Notes: generated from the sequence alone by a model not told the origin. A DNA stretch of 64,000 nt from Flavobacterium proteolyticum (GCF_015223105.1 NZ_JADFTZ010000001.1:310001-374000); one strand, 5' to 3'; numbered from the stretch's first letter, positions 43,770-52,471 are shown. A program made the numbers and translations.

Positions 43770-44999
43770 ATGCAATCTAGCTTAAATAGCAGAACATCAA
43801 AATTGGTTACAGATACTATTTTTAATTTTTCAATTGATACCGATTTTTGTTATTCCATTTATAATCCAACAACAAAAGTTACCTCTTATACATTTGCTAC
43901 TATTTCAGAAAATCCAAAGTTGCAAAATTTAGTTGTCGCCTGCGATTCGTTACAAGTTTTTAAAACTTATTTAATGGATTACGATATTAATAAAAATGAT
44001 TTTACTACTATTAATCCAAGTCAAATTCCAAACATTGAAGCCAATTGTAAATTAATTAACTTTGATGCTACTAGCTTATTTAATAAATGCCAAGCAAGTA
44101 TGGAATTAATTTGTGTAGAAACTTGGGGATATGCCGAAGGTGGTACAGAATCTCCAATGGAAGGAGAACTTGTAGGATATTATAATGGGGATAACGTAAG
44201 TGGTAGTGTATGGGTGTTACAATCTACAAGCTGTAGTTTTGTATATAACGATGGTTGCACTGGAGGAGGCGATCTTGGCACAGGCTTTATAACAACCCCT
44301 ACAGATGGTTCAGGAGGTGGTGGTTCTTCATTAGTAGACAATGACAGCCCTTGTAATAAACTAAAAAATTTATTTAAATACCCACAGCCCAATATTAAAT
44401 CAACTATTATCAATGATTTAAGGCCTAATATAGATGTAAATCCAAAAGGAGAAAAAGGCGCAGCATTAATAAAAACTAATACTGGAGTAATGAACACAAG
44501 AGTACTTCCAGCAACAACAGATACTGAAATATTTATGCCTACAGGTGGCTCTTATTATTCTGCAATACATACTCATCCTAAATTCGCTGCATATCCCATG
44601 TTTTCATATAGTGATGTTGTTTTTTTACAAAAAATGCACAATAATATTGAGTCATATAATGAAGATTTGGCAAGTTTTTTGTTAGTTTGTCAAGATGATA
44701 GTGGAACTTTTCAAACTTATGCTATAGTATTTGACCCTTTTAGTTTAAACGATGGAATTGACCAATTTTTGAATACTCCTGAAAATAATGGATGTTCGCA
44801 AAATGAAATAAAAGGACAGGTAGATGAACTTTTGAAAGAAGAATTCAATATTGATAATAATTACGAACGGGTATTTTTAAAATTTATGGCACATACCAAT
44901 GTATCTATATATAAAGCAAACAGCACTTTAACTAATTGGAATAAATTAAGCATGGATACTGGAATCACAAATACTGTAAAATCAACACCTTGTAACTAA
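43770..44999 (+). CDS. Main part of a lipoprotein with JAMM-like (HxHP...SxxD) motif
   Basis: A 409-aa ORF lacking a signal peptide of its own. It has an N-terminal unknown region, a Cys/Gly-rich middle (ELICVETWGY, STSCSFVYNDGC, a GGGGSS linker) and a C-terminal domain with H267-T-H269-P and S279-x-x-D282, plus Glu228 upstream: the pattern of JAMM/MPN metallopeptidases. The domain call is by motif only. It probably belongs with the lipoprotein signal ORF just upstream (frameshift). The neighbours are small paralogous secreted proteins. Confidence 0.6.
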   Translation: MQSSLNSRTSKLVTDTIFNFSIDTDFCYSIYNPTTKVTSYTFATISENPKLQNLVVACDSLQVFKTYLMDYDINKNDFTTINPSQIPNIEANCKLINFDATSLFNKCQASMELICVETWGYAEGGTESPMEGELVGYYNGDNVSGSVWVLQSTSCSFVYNDGCTGGGDLGTGFITTPTDGSGGGGSSLVDNDSPCNKLKNLFKYPQPNIKSTIINDLRPNIDVNPKGEKGAALIKTNTGVMNTRVLPATTDTEIFMPTGGSYYSAIHTHPKFAAYPMFSYSDVVFLQKMHNNIESYNEDLASFLLVCQDDSGTFQTYAIVFDPFSLNDGIDQFLNTPENNGCSQNEIKGQVDELLKEEFNIDNNYERVFLKFMAHTNVSIYKANSTLTNWNKLSMDTGITNTVKSTPCN

Positions 45000-45011
45000 A
45001 AAACATAAATT

Positions 45012-45605
45012 ATGAAAAAAGCACATATTTTTATTATACTGTTTATTACATTTTTAAGTAATGCTCAAAACCCAATAATTGATCTTTCAGAATCCAGACT
45101 CGGAAAACCTGACGGATATTATAAAAAAGATATACACAATTTACTTAATCCATTTGAAGGAACTTATCTATATACAAATGGGAATACTTTATTTAAAGTG
45201 ATATTAGTAAAAAAAGTACAGCAATATAATGGGCGCTATTATGAAGATTTAATTATAGGAGAATATCAATATATAGTAAACGGAATTGAAAGAGTTAATA
45301 CTATAAATGAAATTAATACAGTTTACAATAATCAACGTGTACACAATATAGATGGCAACATAATTGTTGATAATAATTTTAGAATGTGGAAATGTCCCAC
45401 ATGCCCTGTTAATGAAAAGAGGCTTAGTGGTAGCATAAGAGATGCTTCAACAGACAGATATGCAAATTTTACTATGCGAAGAACAAATGAAAATGGTCAA
45501 GAAGTATTAAAAATTTATATTTACGGTGTTTCTAGAGCTGAAAATGAAAATGACCCAAATTTTTCTTTACCATTGTTAAATGAGTTGACTCTTATTAAAC
45601 AATAA
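45012..45605 (+). CDS. Small exported protein, tandem paralogue 1 (DUF6705-like)
   Basis: A 197-aa protein with a signal peptide (1-18, ending LSNAQ). The body shares with the protein at 45978 the pattern GYYK(K)D-x3-LLNP(F/Y)-x-GT(Y)-x-YTNGNT, YEDL(I)-GEY-(Q/R)-(Y/F), NGIE-x-(V/F)NT and a Cys motif (WKCPTCPV). I associate this pattern with DUF6705 in Flavobacterium, but this is from memory. The function is unknown. It starts 12 nt after the JAMM-like gene and is probably co-transcribed. Confidence 0.72.
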   Translation: MKKAHIFIILFITFLSNAQNPIIDLSESRLGKPDGYYKKDIHNLLNPFEGTYLYTNGNTLFKVILVKKVQQYNGRYYEDLIIGEYQYIVNGIERVNTINEINTVYNNQRVHNIDGNIIVDNNFRMWKCPTCPVNEKRLSGSIRDASTDRYANFTMRRTNENGQEVLKIYIYGVSRAENENDPNFSLPLLNELTLIKQ

Positions 45606-45619
45606 ACTTATTTGCAAAC

Positions 45620-45723
45620 AAAGAAACCCTTTCAACTTTGAAAGGGTTTCTTTTTAAAAAATATACAGAAAAACTACAGCAACGCATTCAAAAAAGTTTC
45701 ATTTGTTTGTTGAAATTTTAAAA
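45620..45723. repeat. 105-bp direct repeat, right copy (carries a terminator)
   Basis: Partner of 43480-43584. It again places the same 14-bp-stem terminator after the upstream gene and the same leader sequence before the next one. Confidence 0.92.
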
Positions 45724-45756
45724 GAACTTACAAATAATTATTTATTTGCAACAAAA

Positions 45757-45970
45757 ATGACTGGAAGACAAAATCAAATAAAAAAAGCAGATGAAGAATT
45801 TGGCAGATATCTAAAAAACTCCACTAATTTAGAAAAAGCATTTTCAGATTTTTTTCCCCTCAAATACTTTATCAATGTATAGAGTAACAGGAGATTTTAC
45901 AGTTTATACCAAGCTTTCGCTACCAGAAAACACATCAAGTTCAATAATAGATACAACATCAGGTAATTAA
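45757..45970 (+). pseudogene. Broken small gene (about 70 aa) with an internal frameshift
   Basis: From ATG at 45757 the frame reads MTGRQNQIKKADEEFGRYL... and stops after 41 codons (45880). After a run of seven T and four C (about 45850-45859) the +1 frame continues as ...SNTLSMYRVTGDFTVYT... to a stop at 45970, 7 nt before the next gene. Either a frameshifted remnant or a homopolymer sequence error. No family is recognised. Confidence 0.5.
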
Positions 45971-45977
45971 TTAAACT

Positions 45978-46604
45978 ATGAAAACAAAATATTTTTTAAC
46001 AATTATCATACTTCAAATTGCTTGCTTTTCTTGTAAAGCACAAGATCTTATTATTAGTGGACGAACTCATTATACTGACACCCCAGTAGGAGGTTATTAT
46101 AAAGACCAAAACAACCTTCTTAATCCATACATAGGAACTTGGGTTTACACTAATGGAAACACAAGTGTAACGATACAATTAAGAAAGTTAACTCATAAAT
46201 TAAATTTAAACATATATGAGGATGTCTTAGTTGGCGAATACAGATTCGTGGAAAATGGAGTGGAAATTTTTAACACCTTAGATAGGTTTAATTTAGATTT
46301 AAACAACTATTCCGATTATAATATAAATGGTAATACTGGCTTATTAGCAACTGATATTCCAAAATGTACGGATTGTAATTTAGGAATTCTAAGAATTGAA
46401 CTAACATTTAATGATTTTTTGAAAGGAGTGTTAGGTAGCATGTATTTTGGAATATCACAATCAGACAATAATAAAGCTGTAGTCTTTATTAATAGTAGTG
46501 GTCTAAAAATCACAGTAGTTAACCCTTCAGACCCTTCTTTTGACACCACAACAACTGTAGGAACGACAATTCCTAATGGTTGGTATTTGTTCATTAAACA
46601 ATAA
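45978..46604 (+). CDS. Small exported lipoprotein, tandem paralogue 2 (DUF6705-like)
   Basis: A 208-aa paralogue of the 45012 protein, with a lipobox-like signal (IACFSC, Cys19) instead of a plain signal peptide. It shares GGYYKDQNNLLNPYIGTWVYTNGNT, YEDVLVGEYRF and a Cys pair (KCTDCNLG), and both end in a Leu/Tyr-x-x-IKQ tail. It is followed by a terminator. The function is unknown. Confidence 0.72.
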   Translation: MKTKYFLTIIILQIACFSCKAQDLIISGRTHYTDTPVGGYYKDQNNLLNPYIGTWVYTNGNTSVTIQLRKLTHKLNLNIYEDVLVGEYRFVENGVEIFNTLDRFNLDLNNYSDYNINGNTGLLATDIPKCTDCNLGILRIELTFNDFLKGVLGSMYFGISQSDNNKAVVFINSSGLKITVVNPSDPSFDTTTTVGTTIPNGWYLFIKQ

Positions 46605-46626
46605 ATAATTAAACAATAAATAAAAA

Positions 46627-46664
46627 AAACCTTACTTCTTTAACAAAGTAAGGGTTTCTTTTTA
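46627..46664 (+). terminator. Terminator after paralogue 2
   Basis: AAACCTTACTT paired with AAGTAAGGGTTT (one bulged G) and a T tract. It resembles the terminator in the 105-bp repeats but is not a full copy. Confidence 0.7.
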
Positions 46665-47453
46665 TAAACTCATCTTCACCACATATCCTTCATAGGTTCT
46701 TACGTTAAAAACGGTTCCGTCTTCAAAAAGTAAGTATTGTCCTTTAATTCCGGTTAAGGTTCCTGAAAAATTAGGAGTTTTATCTAAATTTAAACTCGTT
46801 ACTTTTTTTGGATATTGCAAAACAGGAAAATCGAGCTGAATGATTTTTTCATCTTTTGGGAAATAATCTTTTACTTCGGTTGGTAACCAATCGAAAACTT
46901 TATTTCGCTCAGAAATTAAATCCATATTGGGTACTTCGTTTTTTAGCATTTTTTGCCAATTGGTTTTATCAGCAAAATGGTTCTTCAAAGCTACTTCTGT
47001 GATTCCTGCTAAATATCTATTAGGAACTTCCACAATTGGAATGGCTTGCACAGCGCCTTGGTCAATCCAACGAGTTGGAACTTGGGTTTTTCTGGTTACT
47101 CCTACTTTTACTTCACTTGATAAGGCTAAATAGACTACATGAGGTTGTAATTGTACGCGTTTTTCGTATTCTAAATCGCGGTCTTCAATATCTAAATGCG
47201 CGGTGCTTAATTCGGGTTTCATAATCCAATCACCTACTGCTGGACTGCTCATAAAACAATCGTAACAAAATCCTTGACGAAAAATTTTCTTGGCTTTCCC
47301 GCAATTCAAACATTGGTAGCCTTGAAATTCAATTTCCATTGGTTTACCTAAAAGTTGGTTCAGGTTTAAAAAACTATTTTCAAAAACCAAATAGTATTGA
47401 ATTGGATTCCCAAATTCGGTTTGCATTTTACTTAGCGTGCCTTGATAATTCAT
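46662..47453 (-). CDS. DUF2797 domain protein
   Basis: A 263-aa protein with a zinc-ribbon-like N-terminal part (CLNCGKAKKIFRQGFCYDC) and the DUF2797 core (HVVYLALSSEVKVGVTRKTQVPTRWIDQGA, IPNRYLAG-like IVEVPNRYLAGITEVALK), which recalls the GIY-YIG fold. The function is unknown. It lies on the strand opposite to its neighbours and is divergent from the GH3 gene. Confidence 0.85.
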   Translation of the reverse strand: MNYQGTLSKMQTEFGNPIQYYLVFENSFLNLNQLLGKPMEIEFQGYQCLNCGKAKKIFRQGFCYDCFMSSPAVGDWIMKPELSTAHLDIEDRDLEYEKRVQLQPHVVYLALSSEVKVGVTRKTQVPTRWIDQGAVQAIPIVEVPNRYLAGITEVALKNHFADKTNWQKMLKNEVPNMDLISERNKVFDWLPTEVKDYFPKDEKIIQLDFPVLQYPKKVTSLNLDKTPNFSGTLTGIKGQYLLFEDGTVFNVRTYEGYVVKMSL

Positions 47454-47498
47454 TTGTGTTAAGATTTACTTTTTCGTTCAATTATTTAAAAAAAATGC

Positions 47499-47506
47499 TA
47501 TTTTTG
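47499..47506 (+). promoter_or_regulatory. Putative GH3 gene -7 promoter element
   Basis: TATTTTTG, an exact TAnnTTTG match, 47 nt before the ATG. Confidence 0.45.
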
Positions 47507-47553
47507 GTAAAGTTATTATTCCGTTTTAATAATTCAAAATTAGAAATAGGTAA

Positions 47554-49065
47554 ATGCCATTACAAATTATAAATTCTGTAGCCACTTGGATTTTGAAGAA
47601 ACGAATTCATCAAATGGAATTGTTCTTAAAATATCCGCATGAAGTACAAGAAGAATTGCTTTTCAACCTTATAAAATCTGCCGAAAACACGCAAATTGGA
47701 AGAAAATACGACTTTTCTTCTATGAAGAATTACACCACTTTTAGTGAGCGAATTCCCGTTTCTACTTACGAAGATTTAGAACCTTTAATTGAAAAAACAA
47801 GACAAGGCGAACAAAACGTTTTTTGGAATTCCAACATAAAATGGTTTGCTAAATCGAGCGGAACTACTAATGCTAAGAGTAAATTTATTCCGGTGAGTTC
47901 GGAAGCTTTGGAGAATTGTCATTACAAAGCGAGTAAAGATTTATTGTGTTTGTATTTGAACAACAATGAAGATTCGCAAATGTTTACAGGAAAGAGTTTA
48001 CGTTTAGGAGGAAGCAAGCAATTATACGAAGACAACAACACGTTCTTTGGTGATTTATCAGCCATTTTAATTGACAACATGCCGATTTGGGCCGAATTTA
48101 GTTCAACACCAAGCAGCAAAATTTCGTTAATGGGCGATTGGGAAACCAAACTTCCAGCCATTATCAACGAAACCATTAACGAAAATGTAACGAGTTTAGC
48201 AGGTGTTCCAAGTTGGATGTTGGTTTTGTTACAAAAAACATTAGAAACTACTGGAAAATCAAATTTATTGGAACTTTGGCCAAATGCCGAAGTCTATTTT
48301 CATGGAGGCGTAAATTTTGATCCATATAGAGAACAATACAAGAAATTATTTCCAAAAGATAGTTTCAAATACTACGAAATTTACAATGCTTCGGAAGGCT
48401 TTTTTGCGATTCAAGACCAAAATGATTCGAGCGAATTATTGTTAATGCTAGATTACGGTATTTTCTATGAATTCATTCCGATGGATACGTTTGGAACGCT
48501 TAACCAACATGTCATCCGATTAAACGAAGTAGAATTGAACAAAAATTATGCATTGGTAATTACGACAAACTCAGGTTTATGGCGCTATTTAATTGGCGAT
48601 ACCATTCGATTTACGTCATTAAGCCCGTACCGAATTAAAGTAACAGGAAGAACCAAACATCACATAAACGTTTTTGGAGAAGAATTAATGGTAGAAAATA
48701 CCGATACGGCTTTAACCAAAACGTGTAAAGAATTCAATTGTGAAATTACCGATTATACGGTGGCTCCCATTTTTATGAGCGACATACAAAAAGGCGCTCA
48801 CGAATGGATAATAGAATTTAAAACCAAACCAAATAATATTGAGAATTTCCAAAAGGCTTTAGACGAAAATCTTCAAAGTGTCAATTCTGATTATGAAGCC
48901 AAACGCTACAACAACATGACCTTAAATCCGTTAGTATTAAATGTGGCTCGTGAAAATCTTTTTTATGATTGGTTAAAACAACAAGATAAACTAGGTGGTC
49001 AACACAAAGTACCAAGACTTTCTAATGAACGAAATTATCTAGAAAGCCTATTAACACTTCAATAA
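47554..49065 (+). CDS. GH3-family acyl-adenylate-forming protein
   Basis: A 503-aa member of the GH3 (auxin-responsive) family of the ANL superfamily. Visible are the ATP-binding KSSGTTNAKSKFIPVS (P-loop-like), EIYNASEGFFAIQ, YALVITTNSGLWRYLIGDT and the hinge-following TGRTKHHINVFGEE. Plant GH3 enzymes join amino acids to jasmonate or auxin; the bacterial substrates are unknown. A small lipoprotein gene follows 7 nt after the stop. Confidence 0.92.
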   Translation: MPLQIINSVATWILKKRIHQMELFLKYPHEVQEELLFNLIKSAENTQIGRKYDFSSMKNYTTFSERIPVSTYEDLEPLIEKTRQGEQNVFWNSNIKWFAKSSGTTNAKSKFIPVSSEALENCHYKASKDLLCLYLNNNEDSQMFTGKSLRLGGSKQLYEDNNTFFGDLSAILIDNMPIWAEFSSTPSSKISLMGDWETKLPAIINETINENVTSLAGVPSWMLVLLQKTLETTGKSNLLELWPNAEVYFHGGVNFDPYREQYKKLFPKDSFKYYEIYNASEGFFAIQDQNDSSELLLMLDYGIFYEFIPMDTFGTLNQHVIRLNEVELNKNYALVITTNSGLWRYLIGDTIRFTSLSPYRIKVTGRTKHHINVFGEELMVENTDTALTKTCKEFNCEITDYTVAPIFMSDIQKGAHEWIIEFKTKPNNIENFQKALDENLQSVNSDYEAKRYNNMTLNPLVLNVARENLFYDWLKQQDKLGGQHKVPRLSNERNYLESLLTLQ

Positions 49066-49072
49066 AACAATT

Positions 49073-49237
49073 ATGAAAAAGAAGATAATATATTCCCTTA
49101 TGACATTAGTCCTAATTACAGTATCTTGCGGACCAAGACGTTATAAATGTGGGCCTTACAGAAAATGCGAAAACTCAATAGAAAAAAACGAAAAAAATTC
49201 TTTTAATAAAGAATATCACAAAAGTAATCTCTGCTAA
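49073..49237 (+). CDS. Small Cys-containing lipoprotein (54 aa)
   Basis: A 54-aa ORF from ATG at 49073. MKKKIIYSLM is followed by a hydrophobic core and lipobox TVSC (Cys19), then GPRRYKCGPYRKCENS with two further Cys and basic residues, and a Lys/Asn-rich end closing in Cys. It was found by reading the gap between GH3 and ompA-like genes and resembles the 44-aa lipoprotein at 51034. The function is unknown; it ends before a strong terminator. Confidence 0.65.
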   Translation: MKKKIIYSLMTLVLITVSCGPRRYKCGPYRKCENSIEKNEKNSFNKEYHKSNLC

Positions 49238-49260
49238 GAGCGTTTTATTGCAATATTCTC

Positions 49261-49303
49261 AAAAAAATCGATTTACTTCAAATGCAGTAAATCGATTTTT
49301 TTT
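49261..49303 (+). terminator. Terminator after the small lipoprotein
   Basis: AAATCGATTTACT/AGTAAATCGATTT stem with an 8-nt loop and T8. Confidence 0.88.
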
Positions 49304-49375
49304 GCATTATATCGGATTTTTAAATAATAATTAATAAATAAATACACTATTAATTTTTTTTCCAAAAAATACCTC

Positions 49376-49383
49376 TAATTTTG
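49376..49383 (+). promoter_or_regulatory. Putative promoter of the OmpA-family gene
   Basis: TAATTTTG, an exact TAnnTTTG match, 51 nt before the ATG. Confidence 0.5.
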
Positions 49384-49434
49384 CACCCGTTTTAACCTCT
49401 ATATTAACTAACTATTATTTAAGCATTTAAATTT

Positions 49435-50997
49435 ATGAAACTAAACAAAATCCTTACGTTACTTTTACTTTTAGGAAGCTTTGTATCTTTTGGACAAGAG
49501 CCAAAACGTTCAGAAGGAGCAGAAGCTATTGTAAATGCCATTAATAAAAACACAAAAGGAATTAGCTTCATTACAAGTGATACTGGAATCAATTCTGAAT
49601 TAAACGAAATTGGTACCACTTTCTTTAAGAACAAATACATCATCTTATCTAATAAAAAAAGAAGACATGCTGATGTAACTGTTAATCCTATTACAAATAC
49701 TCCAAACAATAATTTATACTGTGTAGATGTAAAAGAAGACGGAAACTTATCTTTCCCTTTACTTTTCTCTCAGGCGTTAGATTCTGAAAACGATGAAGGC
49801 TCAATCGGATTTTCTTCTGACCAAAGAACTATTTTCTTTACTCAAGAAAACCCTAATAATAAACAATTGTTTACTCTACACAAAGCAACTCTTAATGAGA
49901 AAGATGCTAAAAAATGGACAAACATCACTAATTTAAATGTGGTTCCAGAGCAATATTCAGCTGAAACTCCAAGTGTTTCTCCTGACGGAAAGAAAATTTA
50001 TATTGCTTCAAACATTCCTGGTGGATTTGGTGGATTTGATATTTATGAAGCTACCATTGCAGAAGATGGAACTATCGGAAAATTAGTTAACTTAGGTCCA
50101 AACGTAAATACAGCAGACGATGAGAAATATCCTTATATGTCTTCTGATAACAAATATTTATATTTTTCTTCGAAAGGTCATTTAAATTTAGGTGGTTATG
50201 ATGTATTTAGATCGGCTTATGTTGACAATTCATTCTTAACGGCTATGAATTTAGGTACTGATTTAAATTCAAGAAGAGACGATGTTGCTTTTGTAATGAC
50301 TTCTCCATCTAAAGGATATATTTCAACAGATAAAAAACAATCGGGTAATTTTGATATTTTAAAATTCGAAATTAAAAAGCAAGAAAATTTACACTTTAGC
50401 TATACTGTCGTTGAAGAAGTTACTAAAACAGCTTTACCAAACGCAACAGTTGTTGTAACTGACGAATTTGGGACTAAATTAGCAGAGACTCAATCTGATA
50501 ATAATGGTAAAATCAAATTAGTTTTAGAACCATTAACAACTTACAATGTTGTAGTTAATAAAGATGGTTACGAAACTAAAAAATTAAATATTGCTACTGG
50601 TGATACTGACAAAAACATTGCTTTAACTCAGAAAAAAGCAGTAGTTACTGAAGATGCAATTGTAATTGAAAATATTTATTTTGATTTCAATAAATCAACA
50701 ATTAAAAAAGAATCTGAATTATCATTGAACAAAATTGTTGAAGTTCTTAAGAACAATACAAACATGAGTATTACAATTAATGCACACACTGATAGCAAAG
50801 GGTCTGAAACTTACAACCAAACACTTTCAGAAAGTAGAGCAAAATCTGCATATCAATATTTACTTAAAAAAGGTATTCCAGCAACGCAATTAACTTACAA
50901 AGGTTTTGGTGAAAGCGAATTGTTAGAAAAATGCGAGAAATGTTCAGCAAAACAAGACCAAACAAATAGAAGGGTTGAATTCAAAATCGTAAAATAA
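49435..50997 (+). CDS. OmpA family outer-membrane protein with PD40 and CRD domains
   Basis: A 520-aa protein with a signal peptide (1-20, ending SFGQ), WD40/PD40-type beta-propeller repeats (about 70-310: SVSPDGKKIYIASNIPGGFGGFDIYEA, MSSDNKYLYFSSKG), a carboxypeptidase-regulatory-like domain (about 325-400) and a C-terminal peptidoglycan-binding OmpA domain (about 410-520: IYFDFNKSTI, NAHTDSKGS, SESRAKSAYQYL, TNRRVEFKI). The same order of domains occurs in T9SS-associated PorE proteins, but the N-terminal TPR of those is missing here. It tethers the outer membrane to peptidoglycan. Confidence 0.9.
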   Translation: MKLNKILTLLLLLGSFVSFGQEPKRSEGAEAIVNAINKNTKGISFITSDTGINSELNEIGTTFFKNKYIILSNKKRRHADVTVNPITNTPNNNLYCVDVKEDGNLSFPLLFSQALDSENDEGSIGFSSDQRTIFFTQENPNNKQLFTLHKATLNEKDAKKWTNITNLNVVPEQYSAETPSVSPDGKKIYIASNIPGGFGGFDIYEATIAEDGTIGKLVNLGPNVNTADDEKYPYMSSDNKYLYFSSKGHLNLGGYDVFRSAYVDNSFLTAMNLGTDLNSRRDDVAFVMTSPSKGYISTDKKQSGNFDILKFEIKKQENLHFSYTVVEEVTKTALPNATVVVTDEFGTKLAETQSDNNGKIKLVLEPLTTYNVVVNKDGYETKKLNIATGDTDKNIALTQKKAVVTEDAIVIENIYFDFNKSTIKKESELSLNKIVEVLKNNTNMSITINAHTDSKGSETYNQTLSESRAKSAYQYLLKKGIPATQLTYKGFGESELLEKCEKCSAKQDQTNRRVEFKIVK

Positions 50998-51033
50998 AAA
51001 AGCACACTCTCAATTAATCACAACTATAAAAAA

Positions 51034-51168
51034 ATGAAAAAAATCTCTCTAGTATTAGCCTTATCAACAATTGTATTATTAACATCATGCTCTAGTGGCT
51101 GGAGTTGTAGATCAAGTTATGTAAATGCTAAGCAAACCAAAACAATCGAGCAAAAGAAAAATGCTTAA
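51034..51168 (+). CDS. Small Cys-containing lipoprotein (44 aa)
   Basis: A 44-aa ORF: MKKISLVLALSTIV, lipobox LLTSC (Cys19), then SSGWSCRSSYVNAKQ and a Lys/Gln-rich end. It lies 36 nt after the OmpA gene and before a perfect palindromic terminator, so it is probably co-transcribed. It is similar in plan to the 49073 lipoprotein: a second Cys shortly after the lipid-bearing one and a basic tail. The function is unknown. Confidence 0.65.
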   Translation: MKKISLVLALSTIVLLTSCSSGWSCRSSYVNAKQTKTIEQKKNA

Positions 51169-51176
51169 TCATAAAA

Positions 51177-51204
51177 AAAGGTCGCCAATTGGCGACCTTT
51201 TTAT
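51177..51204. terminator. Bidirectional terminator between the small lipoprotein and clpX
   Basis: Perfect 24-nt palindrome around GGTCGCC/GGCGACC, with T-rich sequence on both strands between convergent genes. Confidence 0.9.
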
Positions 51205-51218
51205 TTATACTTATTTCC

Positions 51219-52451
51219 TTAAGAAACAGCTTTCAATCTTTGTAATAAATTTTTACTCAAACTGTTTTCAGCATATTCTTTTGTAACTTGTAAGTGTTTG
51301 TCATCAGAACTTGGTAATTCGTACATAGCATCGGTTAAAATAGCTTCACATAACGAACGTAAACCTCTGGCTCCAAGTTTATACTCTAAAGCTTTTGACA
51401 CAATGTAATCTAATGCTTCTTCTTCAATATCTAAAGTCACCTCATCCATTTCAAACAATTTCTTATATTGTTTTACTAAGGCATTTTTAGGCTCCGTTAA
51501 AATAGCTCTTAAAGTTTCCGCATCTAAAGGATCCATGTGAGTTAGAACTGGTAAACGACCAATAATTTCTGGAATTAATCCAAAATCTTTTACGTCTTTC
51601 GGTATCAAATATTGCAACAAATTATCTTTATCGATTTGGTCTGTTCCAATAGAAGAACTATAACCAACGGCTTGTCTGTTCAAACGTTTTGAAATAATTC
51701 TTTCAATTCCGTCAAAAGCACCACCAGCGATGAATAAGATATTTTGTGTATTTACTTCAACAAATTTTTGGTCGGGATGTTTTCTTCCTCCTTTTGGTGG
51801 GACATTTACAACCGTTCCTTCAAGTAATTTCAGCAAAGCTTGTTGCACACCTTCACCCGAAACGTCACGAGTTATCGATGGATTATCGCTTTTACGAGCA
51901 ATTTTATCAATTTCGTCAATAAAAACAATTCCTCTTTCGGCTTTAGCCACATCGTAATCAGCGGCTTGTAACAAACGAGTTAAGATACTTTCTACATCTT
52001 CTCCTACATAACCCGCTTCGGTTAAAACAGTTGCATCAACGATAGCCAATGGAACATTCAACATTTTAGCAATGGTTTTTGCCACCAATGTTTTACCTGT
52101 TCCGGTTTGTCCTACCATTAAGATATTACTCTTTTCAATCTCAACTTCGTCTTCCAATTGAACTTGCATCAAACGTTTGTAGTGATTGTAAACCGCTACA
52201 CTCATTACTTTTTTAGTTTGCTCTTGTCCAATTACGTAATCATCTAAAAACGCACGAATTTCTTTCGGTTTTAAAAGAATCAAATCGGCAATCAAATTCG
52301 AATTACCTGATTGTTTTAATTCTTCTAATACAATTCCGTGAGCTTGTTCGATACATTTGTCGCAAATATGCGCATTAATCCCTGCAATTAATAAATTGGT
52401 TTCAGGCTTTTTCCTTCCGCAGAATGAACACTCTAATACTTCTTTAGCCAT
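51219..52451 (-). CDS. clpX: ATP-dependent Clp protease ATPase subunit ClpX
   Basis: Hexameric unfoldase that feeds substrates to ClpP. A 410-aa protein with the N-terminal zinc-binding domain (Cys8, Cys11, Cys30, Cys33), Walker A GQTGTGKT, Walker [13 protein letters not shown], sensor/RxxGARGLRS in the C-domain. The ClpP-docking loop that is IGF in E. coli reads V-G-Y (RQAVGYSSS). It is downstream of clpP with a repeat-containing spacer of 72 nt. Confidence 0.97.
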   Translation of the reverse strand: MAKEVLECSFCGRKKPETNLLIAGINAHICDKCIEQAHGIVLEELKQSGNSNLIADLILLKPKEIRAFLDDYVIGQEQTKKVMSVAVYNHYKRLMQVQLEDEVEIEKSNILMVGQTGTGKTLVAKTIAKMLNVPLAIVDATVLTEAGYVGEDVESILTRLLQAADYDVAKAERGIVFIDEIDKIARKSDNPSITRDVSGEGVQQALLKLLEGTVVNVPPKGGRKHPDQKFVEVNTQNILFIAGGAFDGIERIISKRLNRQAVGYSSSIGTDQIDKDNLLQYLIPKDVKDFGLIPEIIGRLPVLTHMDPLDAETLRAILTEPKNALVKQYKKLFEMDEVTLDIEEEALDYIVSKALEYKLGARGLRSLCEAILTDAMYELPSSDDKHLQVTKEYAENSLSKNLLQRLKAVS

Positions 52452-52471
52452 TTTTTAATGATTAGTCAAAA

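Noticed and set aside
43480..46604. Toxin-immunity cassette or integron-like array
   Set aside because: Repeats and small paralogues fit superficially, but no toxin domain, integrase or attC-like structure was recognised.
49435..50997. Naming the OmpA-family protein PorE of the T9SS
   Set aside because: The beta-propeller, CRD and OmpA domains agree, but the N-terminal TPR region is absent and no T9SS gene is adjacent.
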